Assembly (NCBI RefSeq): GCF_046507575.1
Contig: NZ_JBKFEY010000004.1
Coordinates: 127,092-191,091, forward strand
From: Pontitalea aquivivens
GTDB taxonomy: Bacteria > Pseudomonadota > Alphaproteobacteria > Rhodobacterales > Rhodobacteraceae
DNA length: 64,000 nucleotides
Direction: 5' to 3'
Of this stretch, positions 42,592-53,250 are shown one piece after another. A program made the position numbers and the translations under genes. The notes beneath the pieces are model-generated. The model worked only from the letters and a program-made list of their open reading frames with translations. It did no database searches and was not told the DNA's origin. Each line of letters begins with the position of its first letter. Position 1 is the first letter of the stretch.

Positions 42592-43814
42592 CCGCGCCCA
42601 GGGTGCTGGAAGACCTGGCACGAATGGCCTTTTCCCCCGACATGCCCGTGCGTGTCGGGGTTGCCGTTTCCGGCGGCGGCGATTCGATGGCGCTTTTGCA
42701 TCTGTTGCACGCGACGGGGCGGTTTCAGCTTCAGGCCGTTACCGTCGATCATGGCCTGCGACCCGAGGCGAAGGCCGAGGCCGACTTTGTTGCCCGGGCC
42801 TGCGCGCGGTTGGGGGTGGGGCAGGCCACGCTGCACTGGCAAGGGGCGGCGGCGCGGGGCAACCTGATGGACCAGGCGCGCCGTGCGCGGCTGTCGCTGA
42901 TCGGTGACTGGGCGCGCGCGCAGGGCATCGCGCATGTCGCGCTGGGCCATACCGCCGACGATCAGGCGGAAACCTTTCTGATGCGCCTGTCGCGCGCCGC
43001 GGGGCTCGAAGGGTTGTCCGGCATGCGCCCCCGCTTTGAGGCCGGGGGTGTCACCTGGCACCGCCCGCTTCTGGCCGTGACCCGCGCCGATCTGCGTGCC
43101 TGGCTTTCGGCGCGGGATGTGCCGTGGGTTGACGACCCGTCGAACGACAACCTGCGCTTTGACCGCGTGAAGGCGCGCCGCGTCCTTGCTGCATTGGCGC
43201 CCCTGGGGATCGGGACGGGCACGATCACGACCGTCGTCGGCCATCTGGCCCAGGCCGAGGCCGCGCTTTGCGCAGATCTTGACCGGCTGGTCACGGCCCA
43301 TGTCACCGAAGCGGCGGGCGATGTGGTGATCGAGGCCGCCGCCTTTGCCCCCGATGTCCACCCCGAAATGCGCCGCCGCCTGATCAATGCCGCGCTGATC
43401 TGGGTGTCGGGCGCCGACTATGCCCCCCGCGCAGCCAAGGTTTCGGGGCTTCTGGCGGATCTGCGCGACCGCACCCTGCACGGTTGCCGTGTGCTGGCCG
43501 GCCCCGGCCAGATCCGCATCACCCGCGAATTTCGCGCCGTGGCGGGCCTTCGCGTGCCCGCAGGCCAGATCTGGGACCGCTGGCAACTGGGCGGCCCCGT
43601 CCGGTCGGGCCTGACCATTGCCGCGCTTGGGCTGGAGGGGCTGCGCCACTGCCCCGACTGGCGCGCGACGGGCCTGCCACGCGCCACGCTGCTGGCCAGC
43701 CCGGCCATCTGGGCGGGGGCGCAGCTTGTGGCGGCGCCGCTTGCGGGCGTGGAAAACGGCTGGAAAGCGCAGATCGCGCGCGGCAGTTTCCGCCGATCGC
43801 TATTCAGACGTTGA
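42588..43814 (+). CDS. tilS: TilS, tRNA-Ile lysidine synthase
   Basis: A 408-residue PP-loop enzyme that puts lysine on C34 of tRNA-Ile(CAU), changing its identity to isoleucine. The ATP motif SGGGDS spans 28-33. HTADDQAETFLMRL is the second conserved block. The start is a GTG overlapping the cpoB stop (GTGA). The C-terminal region is compact compared with E. coli. Confidence 0.94.
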   Translation: MTAPRVLEDLARMAFSPDMPVRVGVAVSGGGDSMALLHLLHATGRFQLQAVTVDHGLRPEAKAEADFVARACARLGVGQATLHWQGAAARGNLMDQARRARLSLIGDWARAQGIAHVALGHTADDQAETFLMRLSRAAGLEGLSGMRPRFEAGGVTWHRPLLAVTRADLRAWLSARDVPWVDDPSNDNLRFDRVKARRVLAALAPLGIGTGTITTVVGHLAQAEAALCADLDRLVTAHVTEAAGDVVIEAAAFAPDVHPEMRRRLINAALIWVSGADYAPRAAKVSGLLADLRDRTLHGCRVLAGPGQIRITREFRAVAGLRVPAGQIWDRWQLGGPVRSGLTIAALGLEGLRHCPDWRATGLPRATLLASPAIWAGAQLVAAPLAGVENGWKAQIARGSFRRSLFRR

Positions 43815-43894
43815 ACCTGCCCAACTAATCCCTATTTTCAGAACCAAAGGCGCGGACCTGCATCCGGCGCCGGCGAACTATTGGAGGTTTCCCC

Positions 43895-45805
<1,911 letters not shown>

Positions 45806-45809
45806 TCCG

Positions 45810-46628
45810 GTGACGCGCCTGTCCGCCCCCAGGGGCACGGTCGCGCAGGGCGGGGGGTGGGACCCCGCCCTTTACGGTCGCTATGCATCGCTGCGGCTGC
45901 GGCCTGCGCGGGATCTGCTGGCGCGGGTGCCCGATGACCTGCCCGGCGGCAAGATCGTCGATCTGGGCTGCGCCAATGGCGCGGCGGGCCCGGCGATCGC
46001 GGACCGCTTCCCCGATCGCAAGATCATCGGCGTCGATGCCGCGCCGGCCATGCTGGCCGAGGCCGCGGCGACCGGCGCCTACCACCGCTGCGATCTGGCC
46101 GATGCGGTGGATTGGCGCCCGGGCAAGCCCCCTGCGCTGATCTTTGCCAATGGCCTGCTGCAATGGTTGCCCGATCATGACCGGCTGATCCCCGATCTTG
46201 CGGGCCGTCTGGCGCCGGGCGGGGTGTTGGCGCTGCAGATGTCGCGCCAGCACAATGCGCCCTCGCACCGGTTCCTGCGGGAATTCGCGGCGGAAATGTT
46301 CCCCGATCGGTTCGATTTCACCGGCTGGCAGCCCCCGGTTGCCGCCCCGATCGACTATCTGCGGATGCTGGCGCCGCTGGGGGCGGCGGATGTCTGGGAA
46401 ACCGATTACCTTCAGCGCCTGCCCGCTGCCGAAACGGGGCACCCGGTGCGGCTGTTCACCGAACCCACCACGATGCGCCCCTTTCTGGATCTTCTGGCCC
46501 GGGATGAGGCGGCGGCCTTTCTGCACCGCTATGAAATGGCGCTTGGCGCGGCCTATCCGGCCGAAGCCGATGGCAGCGTGATCTTTCCCTATCGGCGGAT
46601 GTTCCTGACCCTGCGCGTCGGCGGCTGA
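45810..46628 (+). CDS. tam: Tam-like class I SAM methyltransferase
   Basis: A 272-residue methyltransferase resembling trans-aconitate 2-methyltransferase. The SAM motif IVDLGCANGAAGPAIA and IIGVDAAPAMLAEA are clear, and WDPALYGRYASLRLRPARDLL near the N-terminus is typical of Tam. A GTG start just after ftsH is chosen; an earlier in-frame GTG overlaps ftsH. The substrate is inferred by family resemblance. The stop is followed by a hairpin. Confidence 0.8.
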   Translation: MTRLSAPRGTVAQGGGWDPALYGRYASLRLRPARDLLARVPDDLPGGKIVDLGCANGAAGPAIADRFPDRKIIGVDAAPAMLAEAAATGAYHRCDLADAVDWRPGKPPALIFANGLLQWLPDHDRLIPDLAGRLAPGGVLALQMSRQHNAPSHRFLREFAAEMFPDRFDFTGWQPPVAAPIDYLRMLAPLGAADVWETDYLQRLPAAETGHPVRLFTEPTTMRPFLDLLARDEAAAFLHRYEMALGAAYPAEADGSVIFPYRRMFLTLRVGG

Positions 46629-46656
46629 CGCGGGCGGCCCTGCGCCGTCCGGCGGG

Positions 46657-46675
46657 CAGGGCGATTTCCGCCCTG
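46657..46675 (+). terminator. Hairpin after the ftsH-tam unit
   Basis: CAGGGCG pairs with CGCCCTG around ATTTC, followed by TTGTGT. The T-run is weak, so this is a possible terminator only. Confidence 0.4.
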
Positions 46676-46743
46676 TTGTGTCGCATTTCGGTTCGCCTTG
46701 CCCCCGCGCGCGATTAGGCTGGCTCCAACTGACGGAGGACAGG

Positions 46744-48414
46744 ATGCAATCCGATATCGAAATCGCCCGCGCCGCCCACAAACGCCCTATCGCCGAGATC
46801 GGCGCGAGCCTGGGCATTCCCGAAGACGCGCTGATCCCCTATGGCCGCGACAAGGCCAAGGTCGATCGCGCCTTCATCGACGGGCTGAAGGGCCGGGCGG
46901 ATGGCAGGCTGATCCTGGTGACCGCCATCAACCCCACGCCCGCGGGCGAAGGCAAGACCACCACCACCGTGGGTCTGGGCGATGCGCTGTCGCGGATCGG
47001 CAAGCGCAGCGCGATCTGTATCCGCGAAGCCAGCCTTGGCCCGAATTTCGGCATGAAGGGGGGGGCCGCGGGGGGCGGCTTTGCCCAGATCGTGCCGATG
47101 GAAGAAATGAACCTGCATTTTACCGGCGATTTCCACGCCATCACGGCGGCGCACAATCTGTTGTCGGCGATGATTGACAACCACATCTACTGGGGCAACG
47201 CGCTGGAGATTGACGAACGCCGGATCACCTGGCGCCGGGTGATGGACATGAACGACCGCGCGCTGCGCGACATCGTCGTGGGGTTGGGCGGCGTGTCGAA
47301 CGGCTTTGCCCGCCAGACCGGGTTTGACATCACCGTCGCCTCCGAGGTGATGGCGATCCTGTGCCTGGCGCGCGACCTGGCCGACCTGCAGGACCGGCTG
47401 GGCCGCATCGTCGTGGCCTATCGGCGCGACAAGACCCCGATCACCTGTGCCGATCTGAAGGCCGATGGCGCGATGACGGTGCTGCTGAAAGAGGCGATGC
47501 AGCCCAATCTGGTGCAGACGCTGGAACATACCCCGGCCTTCGTCCATGGCGGGCCCTTTGCCAATATCGCGCATGGCTGCAATTCGGTGATGGCTACGAC
47601 CACGGCGCTGAAGCTGGCCGATTACGTCGTGACCGAGGCGGGCTTTGGTGCCGATCTGGGGGCCGAGAAGTTCTTTGACATCAAATGCCGCAAGGCGGGG
47701 TTGACACCTGCGGCAGCGGTGATCGTGGCCACCGTGCGCGCGATGAAGATGAACGGCGGCGTGGCCAAGGCCGATCTGGGCACCGAGAACGTCGGGGCGG
47801 TACAGAAGGGCTGTCCCAATCTTGGCCGCCATATCGCCAATACCAAGGGCTTTGGCGTGCCGGTCGTGGTCGCGATCAACCATTTCGCCACCGATACCGA
47901 GGCCGAGATCGCCGCGGTCAGGGACTATGTGGCGGGGCAGGGCGCCGAGGCGATCGTTTGCCGTCATTGGGCCGAAGGCGGCGCCGGGGCCGAGGAACTG
48001 GCGCGCAAGGTCGTGGCGCTGGCCGAAAGCGGGGCCGGGGCCTTCGCCCCGCTTTACCCCGACGGCATGGGCCTGTTCGACAAGATCGACACGATCGCGC
48101 GGCGCATCTACCACGCCGGCGAGGTCATCGCCGACAAGGCGATCCGCGATCAGCTGCGCGCCTGGGAAACGGCGGGCTATGGCGATTTTCCGATCTGCAT
48201 GGCCAAGACGCAATACAGCTTTTCCACCGATCCGCAGCTGCGCGGCGCACCCACCGGCCACACCCTGCCGATCCGCGAGGTACGCCTGTCGGCCGGCGCG
48301 GGCTTCATCGTGGTGATCTGCGGCGAGATCATGACAATGCCGGGCCTGCCGCGCAGCCCCGCCGCCGAAACGATCGGCCTTGGCCCCGATGGCGCGGTGA
48401 TGGGCCTGTTCTAG
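46744..48414 (+). CDS. fhs: Fhs, formate--tetrahydrofolate ligase
   Basis: A 556-residue enzyme that makes 10-formyl-THF from formate, THF and ATP. The P-loop is TPAGEGKTTT (about 65-74); other family segments are SLGPNFGMKGGAAGGG and HNLLSAMIDNHI. The ATG follows GGAGG. It is the first of three genes serving one-carbon units, followed by a chorismate mutase and folD. Confidence 0.95.
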   Translation: MQSDIEIARAAHKRPIAEIGASLGIPEDALIPYGRDKAKVDRAFIDGLKGRADGRLILVTAINPTPAGEGKTTTTVGLGDALSRIGKRSAICIREASLGPNFGMKGGAAGGGFAQIVPMEEMNLHFTGDFHAITAAHNLLSAMIDNHIYWGNALEIDERRITWRRVMDMNDRALRDIVVGLGGVSNGFARQTGFDITVASEVMAILCLARDLADLQDRLGRIVVAYRRDKTPITCADLKADGAMTVLLKEAMQPNLVQTLEHTPAFVHGGPFANIAHGCNSVMATTTALKLADYVVTEAGFGADLGAEKFFDIKCRKAGLTPAAAVIVATVRAMKMNGGVAKADLGTENVGAVQKGCPNLGRHIANTKGFGVPVVVAINHFATDTEAEIAAVRDYVAGQGAEAIVCRHWAEGGAGAEELARKVVALAESGAGAFAPLYPDGMGLFDKIDTIARRIYHAGEVIADKAIRDQLRAWETAGYGDFPICMAKTQYSFSTDPQLRGAPTGHTLPIREVRLSAGAGFIVVICGEIMTMPGLPRSPAAETIGLGPDGAVMGLF

Positions 48415-48488
48415 GCCTTCCGGGCTTGAGCCTTGGCGCGATCCCTGCGATAGGGCATGCACGGATTGTGCAAGGCTTGGGGGCACGG

Positions 48489-48794
48489 ATGAAGACACCG
48501 GAAACCATCGCCAGCATGGCAGAACTGCGCACGGAAATCGATGCGCTGGATGCCCGGCTTGTGGCGCTGCTGGCCACGCGCGCGCGGCTGATCGAACGCG
48601 CGGCGCAGATCAAACAGGGCGCGGGCCTTCCGGCGCGCATCGACGCCCGGGTGGAAGAGGTCGTGGCCCATGTGCGCGCCGTGGCCCAACGCGAAGGGCT
48701 GGACCCCGCCCAGGCCGAGGCGCTTTGGCGTCAGATCATCGAATGGGCGATCACCCGCGAAGAACAGGTTCTGGGAAAAGGAGAGGGGGCATGA
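48489..48794 (+). CDS. AroQ-class chorismate mutase
   Basis: A 101-residue all-helical AroQ-type chorismate mutase, which would form prephenate for Phe/Tyr synthesis. Candidate active-site residues are R14 (ELRTEID), R31, K42 (QIKQG), R54 and E57. The terminal Q of E. coli mutase corresponds to E in WRQIIEWAITREEQ, as in PchB-like forms. It sits between fhs and folD and overlaps folD by ATGA. Confidence 0.85.
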   Translation: MKTPETIASMAELRTEIDALDARLVALLATRARLIERAAQIKQGAGLPARIDARVEEVVAHVRAVAQREGLDPAQAEALWRQIIEWAITREEQVLGKGEGA

Positions 48795-49681
48795 CCGCCA
48801 CGATCATTGATGGCAAGGCCTTCGCCGCGCGGGTGCGTGAAAAGGTCGCCGCCCATGCCGCGCGCCTGCACAGCGAACATGGCCTGATCCCGGGGCTGGC
48901 CGTGGTGCTGGTGGGCGAAGATCCGGCCTCGGCGGTCTATGTCAAGAACAAGGGCATCCAGACCCGCGCCGCGGGGATGAACAGCTTTGAACACAAGCTG
49001 CCCGCCGACACCACCGAAGAGACGCTTCTGGCGCTGATCACCCGGCTGAATGCCGACCCTGCGGTGCATGGTATTCTGGTTCAGCTGCCCTTGCCCGCGC
49101 ATCTGAACGCCGATCTGGTGATCAATGCGATCGACCCGGCCAAGGATGTGGACGGGTTCCACATTTCGAACGTGGGGCTTCTGGGCACGGGGCAAAAGGC
49201 GATGGTGCCCTGCACACCGCTGGGCTGCCTGATGCTGCTGCGCGATCACCTGGGCGACCTGACCGGGCTGAACGCGGTTGTCGTGGGCCGGTCCAACATC
49301 GTGGGCAAGCCCATGGCGCAACTGCTGCTGGGCGAAAGCTGCACCGTGACCATCGCCCACAGCCGCACCCGCGATCTGCCCGGGGTGTGCCGGCGCGCCG
49401 ATATTCTTGTCGCTGCCGTCGGCCGCCCCGAGATGATCCCCGGCGATTGGGTCAGGCCCGGCGCCACGGTGATCGACGTCGGCATCAACCGGATCGAACG
49501 CGACGGCAAAACCCGTCTGGCAGGCGATGTGCATTTCGCCTCTGCCGTGCAGGTGGCAGGCGCGATCACGCCGGTGCCGGGGGGCGTCGGGCCGATGACC
49601 ATCGCCTGCCTGCTGGCCAATACCGTCACCGCCTGTTGCCGCGCACATGGCCTGCCGGAACCCGAAGGCCTGACGGCCTGA
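48791..49681 (+). CDS. folD: FolD, methylene-THF dehydrogenase/cyclohydrolase
   Basis: A 296-residue bifunctional enzyme connecting methylene-, methenyl- and formyl-THF. The catalytic lysine K54 lies in YVKNK, and the NADP-binding segment is VVVGRSNIVGKP. It completes a plus-strand set with fhs. The stop is 5 bases from the convergent thioesterase stop. Confidence 0.96.
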   Translation: MTATIIDGKAFAARVREKVAAHAARLHSEHGLIPGLAVVLVGEDPASAVYVKNKGIQTRAAGMNSFEHKLPADTTEETLLALITRLNADPAVHGILVQLPLPAHLNADLVINAIDPAKDVDGFHISNVGLLGTGQKAMVPCTPLGCLMLLRDHLGDLTGLNAVVVGRSNIVGKPMAQLLLGESCTVTIAHSRTRDLPGVCRRADILVAAVGRPEMIPGDWVRPGATVIDVGINRIERDGKTRLAGDVHFASAVQVAGAITPVPGGVGPMTIACLLANTVTACCRAHGLPEPEGLTA

Positions 49682-49686
49682 CCGGA

Positions 49687-50115
49687 TCAGGCGGGGTCTA
49701 CCGGCACCATCGTCCCCTGCAGGACCGCGATCAGCTTGCGGCTGCCATCGGTGGCCTCGGCCGCAACCTCGGCGGTGACCACGCTCAGCCGTTTGCCCGC
49801 CTTGACGACCCGGCCCGACGCGACCAGTTGCGTGCCGACCGCCGGGGCCAGCAGGTTGATCTTGATCTCGGCGGTCATGACTTCGCGCCCTTCGGGCATC
49901 AGGCTCAGGGCGGCATAGCCCGCGGCGGTATCGCCCAGGGCAAAGGTCAGACCGGCATGGCCCGCGCCATGTTGCTGACAGGCCGCCGGCAGGATCGGCG
50001 CCGTGATCTCACACAGACCGGGTTCCAGCGCGGTGATCCGCGCGCCAAAGGTCTGCATCAGGCCCTGCCGGGCAAAGCTGTCGTTGATGCGCGCAGCAAG
50101 GGGCATGTCTGTCAT
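49687..50115 (-). CDS. PaaI-type hotdog thioesterase
   Basis: A 142-residue hotdog-fold protein with QQHGAGHAGLTFALGDTAAG, the active-site loop and helix of PaaI-like thioesterases. MTAEIKINLLAPA follows. The substrate is not readable. It stands alone, and the gap upstream of its start holds repeat copies. Confidence 0.88.
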   Translation of the reverse strand: MTDMPLAARINDSFARQGLMQTFGARITALEPGLCEITAPILPAACQQHGAGHAGLTFALGDTAAGYAALSLMPEGREVMTAEIKINLLAPAVGTQLVASGRVVKAGKRLSVVTAEVAAEATDGSRKLIAVLQGTMVPVDPA

Positions 50116-50325
50116 TACGGGTCCTCCGGGCCGACAGTCTGGCCCGGCGCGGGGGGGCTGGCAACAGGCAAAGCGCCTGTCATCCGTGCTGCGCGTTCTG
50201 TGCCGGGCGGGGCGGCGGGATCACCAGTGTCGCATGCGCGGCCCGCGCCGCGGCGGGGCCGTGCCGCATGGCACCAAGACGGTCCCGCGCTTGCCTGCCA
50301 CAAGGACCGGACACTGCCTGCGGAA

Positions 50326-50358
50326 GCCTCCGGCGGGAGTATTTGGGCCAAGAAGAAG
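50326..50358 (+). repeat. Dispersed repeat, forward copy of an inverted pair
   Basis: GCCTCCGGCGG precedes the core GAGTATTT, GGG, CCAAGAAGAAG (50337-50358). Its whole 33 bases are identical to the copy at 36134-36166. Confidence 0.87.
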
Positions 50359-50383
50359 CCAGGGCCGGGGGAAGAGATTGCCG

Positions 50384-50405
50384 CTTCTTCTTGGAAAAAA
50401 TACTC
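50384..50405 (-). repeat. Dispersed repeat, reverse copy of an inverted pair
   Basis: The complement reads GAGTATTT, TTT, CCAAGAAGAAG. It lies 25 bases from the forward copy, and 19 of 22 positions can pair in a hairpin. It is also 30 bases downstream of the AAA ATPase stop on the minus strand, where it could end that transcript. Confidence 0.85.
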
Positions 50406-50435
50406 GGATTCCGGCGCTGCGGCCGGGTGCGCCGG

Positions 50436-51746
50436 TCAGTGTTGGATCGCTTCTTCGCGTACGAACATGTTGGCCCAGGCGCGGTCGATCAGTTCGGGGC
50501 TCATCTGATAAGGGATGCCTTCGAATTCGCAGATCGCGATCATCTGGTCGATCAGGAACACCGGCTGGTAATTCGCATAGACGTTGTCGATCGTGGGGTA
50601 TTTGGTCTTCAGCAGATAGACCAGCGCCGCTTCGTTCAGCGGCATTTTTTTCTTCTTCGCCACCAGCGCGAAGATCTTCAGGAAATCCTGCTGGCTGGGG
50701 CCGTCGATCTTGATCTTGAAGAAGATCCGGCGCAGCGCCGCCTTGTCGAAGATCTGGTTTGGGTGGAAGTTGGTGGAAAAAATCACCAGCGTGTCAAAGG
50801 GCACCTCGAATTTTTCGCCCGACTGCAGGGCCAGGATGTCGCGGCTTTCCTCCAGCGGCACGATCCAGCGGTTGACGAGTTTTTGCGGCGGTTCTGCCTG
50901 TCGGCCAAGGTCGTCTACGATGAAGACCCCGCCCGAGGATTTCATCTGCAAGGGCGCGGTATAGGTGCGTGCGGTGGGGTTGTAGGTCAGGTCGAGCATG
51001 TCGAGCGACAATTCGCCCCCGGTGATCACGGTGGGGCGTTCGCACAGCACATAGCGGTTGTCGAAGCGGTTGCCGGATTTGCGCAGGCTGTTGGGGTCAT
51101 CCACCGATTCCGTCGCAGCGGAATGCACGATCGGGTCGTAGACGGTAATCACCTGGCCTGCGTATTCAACGGCGCGGGGGATGTAGATGCGATCCCCCAG
51201 CGCGTCGCGGATGCCGTTCGAGATCGAGGATTTGCCGTTGCCGGGCGGGCCATACATCAGAATCGACCGGCCCGAGGACACGGCGGGGCCAAGTTGGTCC
51301 AGCAGCGTCGGCGGCAGGATCAGGTGGCCCATGGCCGTGGTCAGCTGATCGCGTGTAAGCTGGATATTGCGGATCGACTGGCGCGTCGTCTGTTCGCGAT
51401 ATTGCGCCAGCGGCACCGGCATGGCGCCGTAATATTCCGATTGCGACAGCGCATCGAGCGCGCGGGCCTTGCCCGCATCGGCCAGCTGATAGCCCATCTC
51501 GCCGCCGGAATTGGCGTGCAGGGTGCCGGTGGCCTCGACCAGGCGCTGGGCGCGGCACATGTCGATCAGTTCCTGCGTCAGGGTCAGTGGCAGCGCGATC
51601 AGGCGCGACAGTCCGGTGGCCGTGTCCATGTTGGTGCGGAACATCGTCTTGAGGAGGATGTCGCGCATCATCACCACCGTCAGGCCGACGTCCTGCAGGG
51701 ATTTGGGTGGCACCGGCGCCAATACGTTCGTTGCCATCATATTCAT
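50436..51746 (-). CDS. MoxR-like AAA ATPase at the end of the Tad locus
   Basis: A 436-residue protein. Residues 1-150 form an N-terminal region of unknown fold, followed by an AAA-type ATPase: Walker A GPPGNGKSS (166-174), Walker B in GGVFIVDDLGR, and PLEESRDILALQSG. The KKKKMPLNEA stretch precedes the C-terminal helices. I cannot name its role. It is the last gene of the minus-strand Tad series, which suggests a link to pilus function or its regulation. Confidence 0.78.
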   Translation of the reverse strand: MNMMATNVLAPVPPKSLQDVGLTVVMMRDILLKTMFRTNMDTATGLSRLIALPLTLTQELIDMCRAQRLVEATGTLHANSGGEMGYQLADAGKARALDALSQSEYYGAMPVPLAQYREQTTRQSIRNIQLTRDQLTTAMGHLILPPTLLDQLGPAVSSGRSILMYGPPGNGKSSISNGIRDALGDRIYIPRAVEYAGQVITVYDPIVHSAATESVDDPNSLRKSGNRFDNRYVLCERPTVITGGELSLDMLDLTYNPTARTYTAPLQMKSSGGVFIVDDLGRQAEPPQKLVNRWIVPLEESRDILALQSGEKFEVPFDTLVIFSTNFHPNQIFDKAALRRIFFKIKIDGPSQQDFLKIFALVAKKKKMPLNEAALVYLLKTKYPTIDNVYANYQPVFLIDQMIAICEFEGIPYQMSPELIDRAWANMFVREEAIQH

Positions 51747-51853
51747 TGCCTGCGGTCCCTCTTTCCGGCCGTTTCGGCTGTCTGATGCCAGCCCCGCCGC
51801 AGGTTGCCCCGCCAATATGGCAAAATGAGGGAAAGCCCCGGGCGGGATGGGGA

Positions 51854-52348
51854 TCAGGCCTGCAGGCCCAGGGCGACCCAGGTCCACAGTGTTCCCACCA
51901 GCGCCAGGCCCAGCGGGAAATCGGCGCGCTGCCAGCTGACCCAATCGGGGGCGGCGGCGCGTGCGGCCGGGATCGCGCGGAACAGGCGGTGGGCGGCGAA
52001 AGCGCCCAGCAGGAAGGCCGCCAGCAACAGGAAGGCCGCCGACAGGGCCTCAAGCGGGAAGAAGGGCGCGGCGGCGGCGGCGAATTTCGCATCCCCCATG
52101 CCGAAATGCGCGATCATGTTCAGAAAGACGCCGACGGCCAGCACCACCGGCACATGCGCCAGGCGCCAGGTCCAGACCCCGGGCGGCAGCAGGAAGGGAC
52201 CGGCCAGGACAAAGACCGCCAGCAGTGCCAGCACCGCCTTGTTGCGGATCTTCATGAACTTCAGGTCGGTCCAGATCACCCAGGCGCAAATCGGGGTGAT
52301 CAGGATCAGAAAGATCAGCGCCGATGTGGCGGGGGGCAGGCCAAGCAT
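51854..52348 (-). CDS. cpaA: CpaA/TadV prepilin peptidase
   Basis: A 164-residue type IV prepilin peptidase of the A24 family. Catalytic aspartates are D28 in WTDLKFMKIRN and D86 in GMGDAKF. Six hydrophobic helices are visible. It processes Flp pilins at the inner membrane. Six bases separate it from the upstream TPR gene. Confidence 0.92.
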   Translation of the reverse strand: MLGLPPATSALIFLILITPICAWVIWTDLKFMKIRNKAVLALLAVFVLAGPFLLPPGVWTWRLAHVPVVLAVGVFLNMIAHFGMGDAKFAAAAAPFFPLEALSAAFLLLAAFLLGAFAAHRLFRAIPAARAAAPDWVSWQRADFPLGLALVGTLWTWVALGLQA

Positions 52349-52354
52349 CGCGGC

Positions 52355-53212
52355 CTAGCCCTTGGCCACATTGGCATCCAGCGCGGCCAGCGCGCGGGCG
52401 GCTTCCTCGAAATGCTGCGGATGGGTATCGACCGCCTCTTGCAGCAACCCTTTGCCGATTGCCACATCGCCCTGCTTGATCGCCGACAGCGCCGCCGTGT
52501 AAAGCAGCTGCGCGCGTTCGGTCTGGGACATGTCGATCACCGGCATGTCGTATTTGCGCTGTGCCGCGCGGGCCAGCACCAGGTTGTTCTTGGTCGTGAA
52601 GACCCGCGGGTCATGTGTCAACGCTTCGGAGAACAGCCTTTCAGCGCCCTTCGCATCGCCGCGCGTCAGCTTGGAAAAGCCCCAGTTGTTCAGCACGCCG
52701 CCCGGTCTTGTCGTCAGCCCCGCTGCGGTTTCATAGAAGGAATCGGCTTTGGCCCAGTTCTTGTTGGCATCGGCCACCATCGCCTCAAGGCGGTATCGCT
52801 GATAGGTTTCGTGTGTGGGTGGGATCTGGTTCAGCGTCGCTTCGGCGCCCTTCCAGTCGTTGCCGCGGATCTGGGCATCGGCCAGTTGCACGCGATCTTC
52901 GTTGTCGCTGCCGGGCAACGCGATGACCTCGGCCCAGACGCGCGCGGCCTCGTCGGGGCGGCCGGCGCGCACCAGCGATTTCGCCAGGCCCCGCCGCAGA
53001 TCTATCCGGTCGGGGTTTTCATCCGCGCTGCGCTTGAAATAGGCCACCGCCTCATTCGGGTCGCCCACCGTCAGCATGATGTCGGACAGGTTCGTTTCAT
53101 CGATCGCGTTCACGCTTTTCATCGCGTGGGCGACATCGGCATCGGTTTTCTGACAGCCTGCCAGCGCAAGCGCGCCGCCCGCAAGCAGCATGAAGAAAAC
53201 AGGGTGGCGCAT
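52355..53212 (-). CDS. tadD: TPR lipoprotein of the Tad locus (TadD-like)
   Basis: A 285-residue lipoprotein with lipobox LALAGC near residue 20 and several TPR motifs (NPDRIDLRRGLAKSLVRAGRPDEAARVW, GLLQEAVDTHPQHFEEAARALAAL). Such proteins assist secretin or pilus assembly. A second, shorter TPR lipoprotein gene lies immediately upstream. Confidence 0.82.
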   Translation of the reverse strand: MRHPVFFMLLAGGALALAGCQKTDADVAHAMKSVNAIDETNLSDIMLTVGDPNEAVAYFKRSADENPDRIDLRRGLAKSLVRAGRPDEAARVWAEVIALPGSDNEDRVQLADAQIRGNDWKGAEATLNQIPPTHETYQRYRLEAMVADANKNWAKADSFYETAAGLTTRPGGVLNNWGFSKLTRGDAKGAERLFSEALTHDPRVFTTKNNLVLARAAQRKYDMPVIDMSQTERAQLLYTAALSAIKQGDVAIGKGLLQEAVDTHPQHFEEAARALAALDANVAKG

Positions 53213-53250
53213 GTTTCTGCGTCCTTTTGCTCGTTGCCTCAGGATCGGGT

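Larger units (their letters stand above)
50116..50435. other. 320-base intergenic region with paired repeats
   Basis: No gene is supported. The region holds a forward repeat (50326-50358) and a reverse copy (50384-50405) downstream of the AAA ATPase stop, likely forming a hairpin. The promoter of the thioesterase gene must lie near 50116-50200. Confidence 0.6.

Noticed and set aside
46714..48498. Long open frame on the minus strand opposite fhs
   Set aside because: The sense protein is a complete formate-THF ligase, and the reverse frame lacks a start context and motifs.
50640..50665. Run resembling the CTTCTTCTT part of the repeat in the AAA ATPase gene
   Set aside because: It encodes a Lys run in the protein and lacks the AAATACTC block, so it is not a repeat copy.
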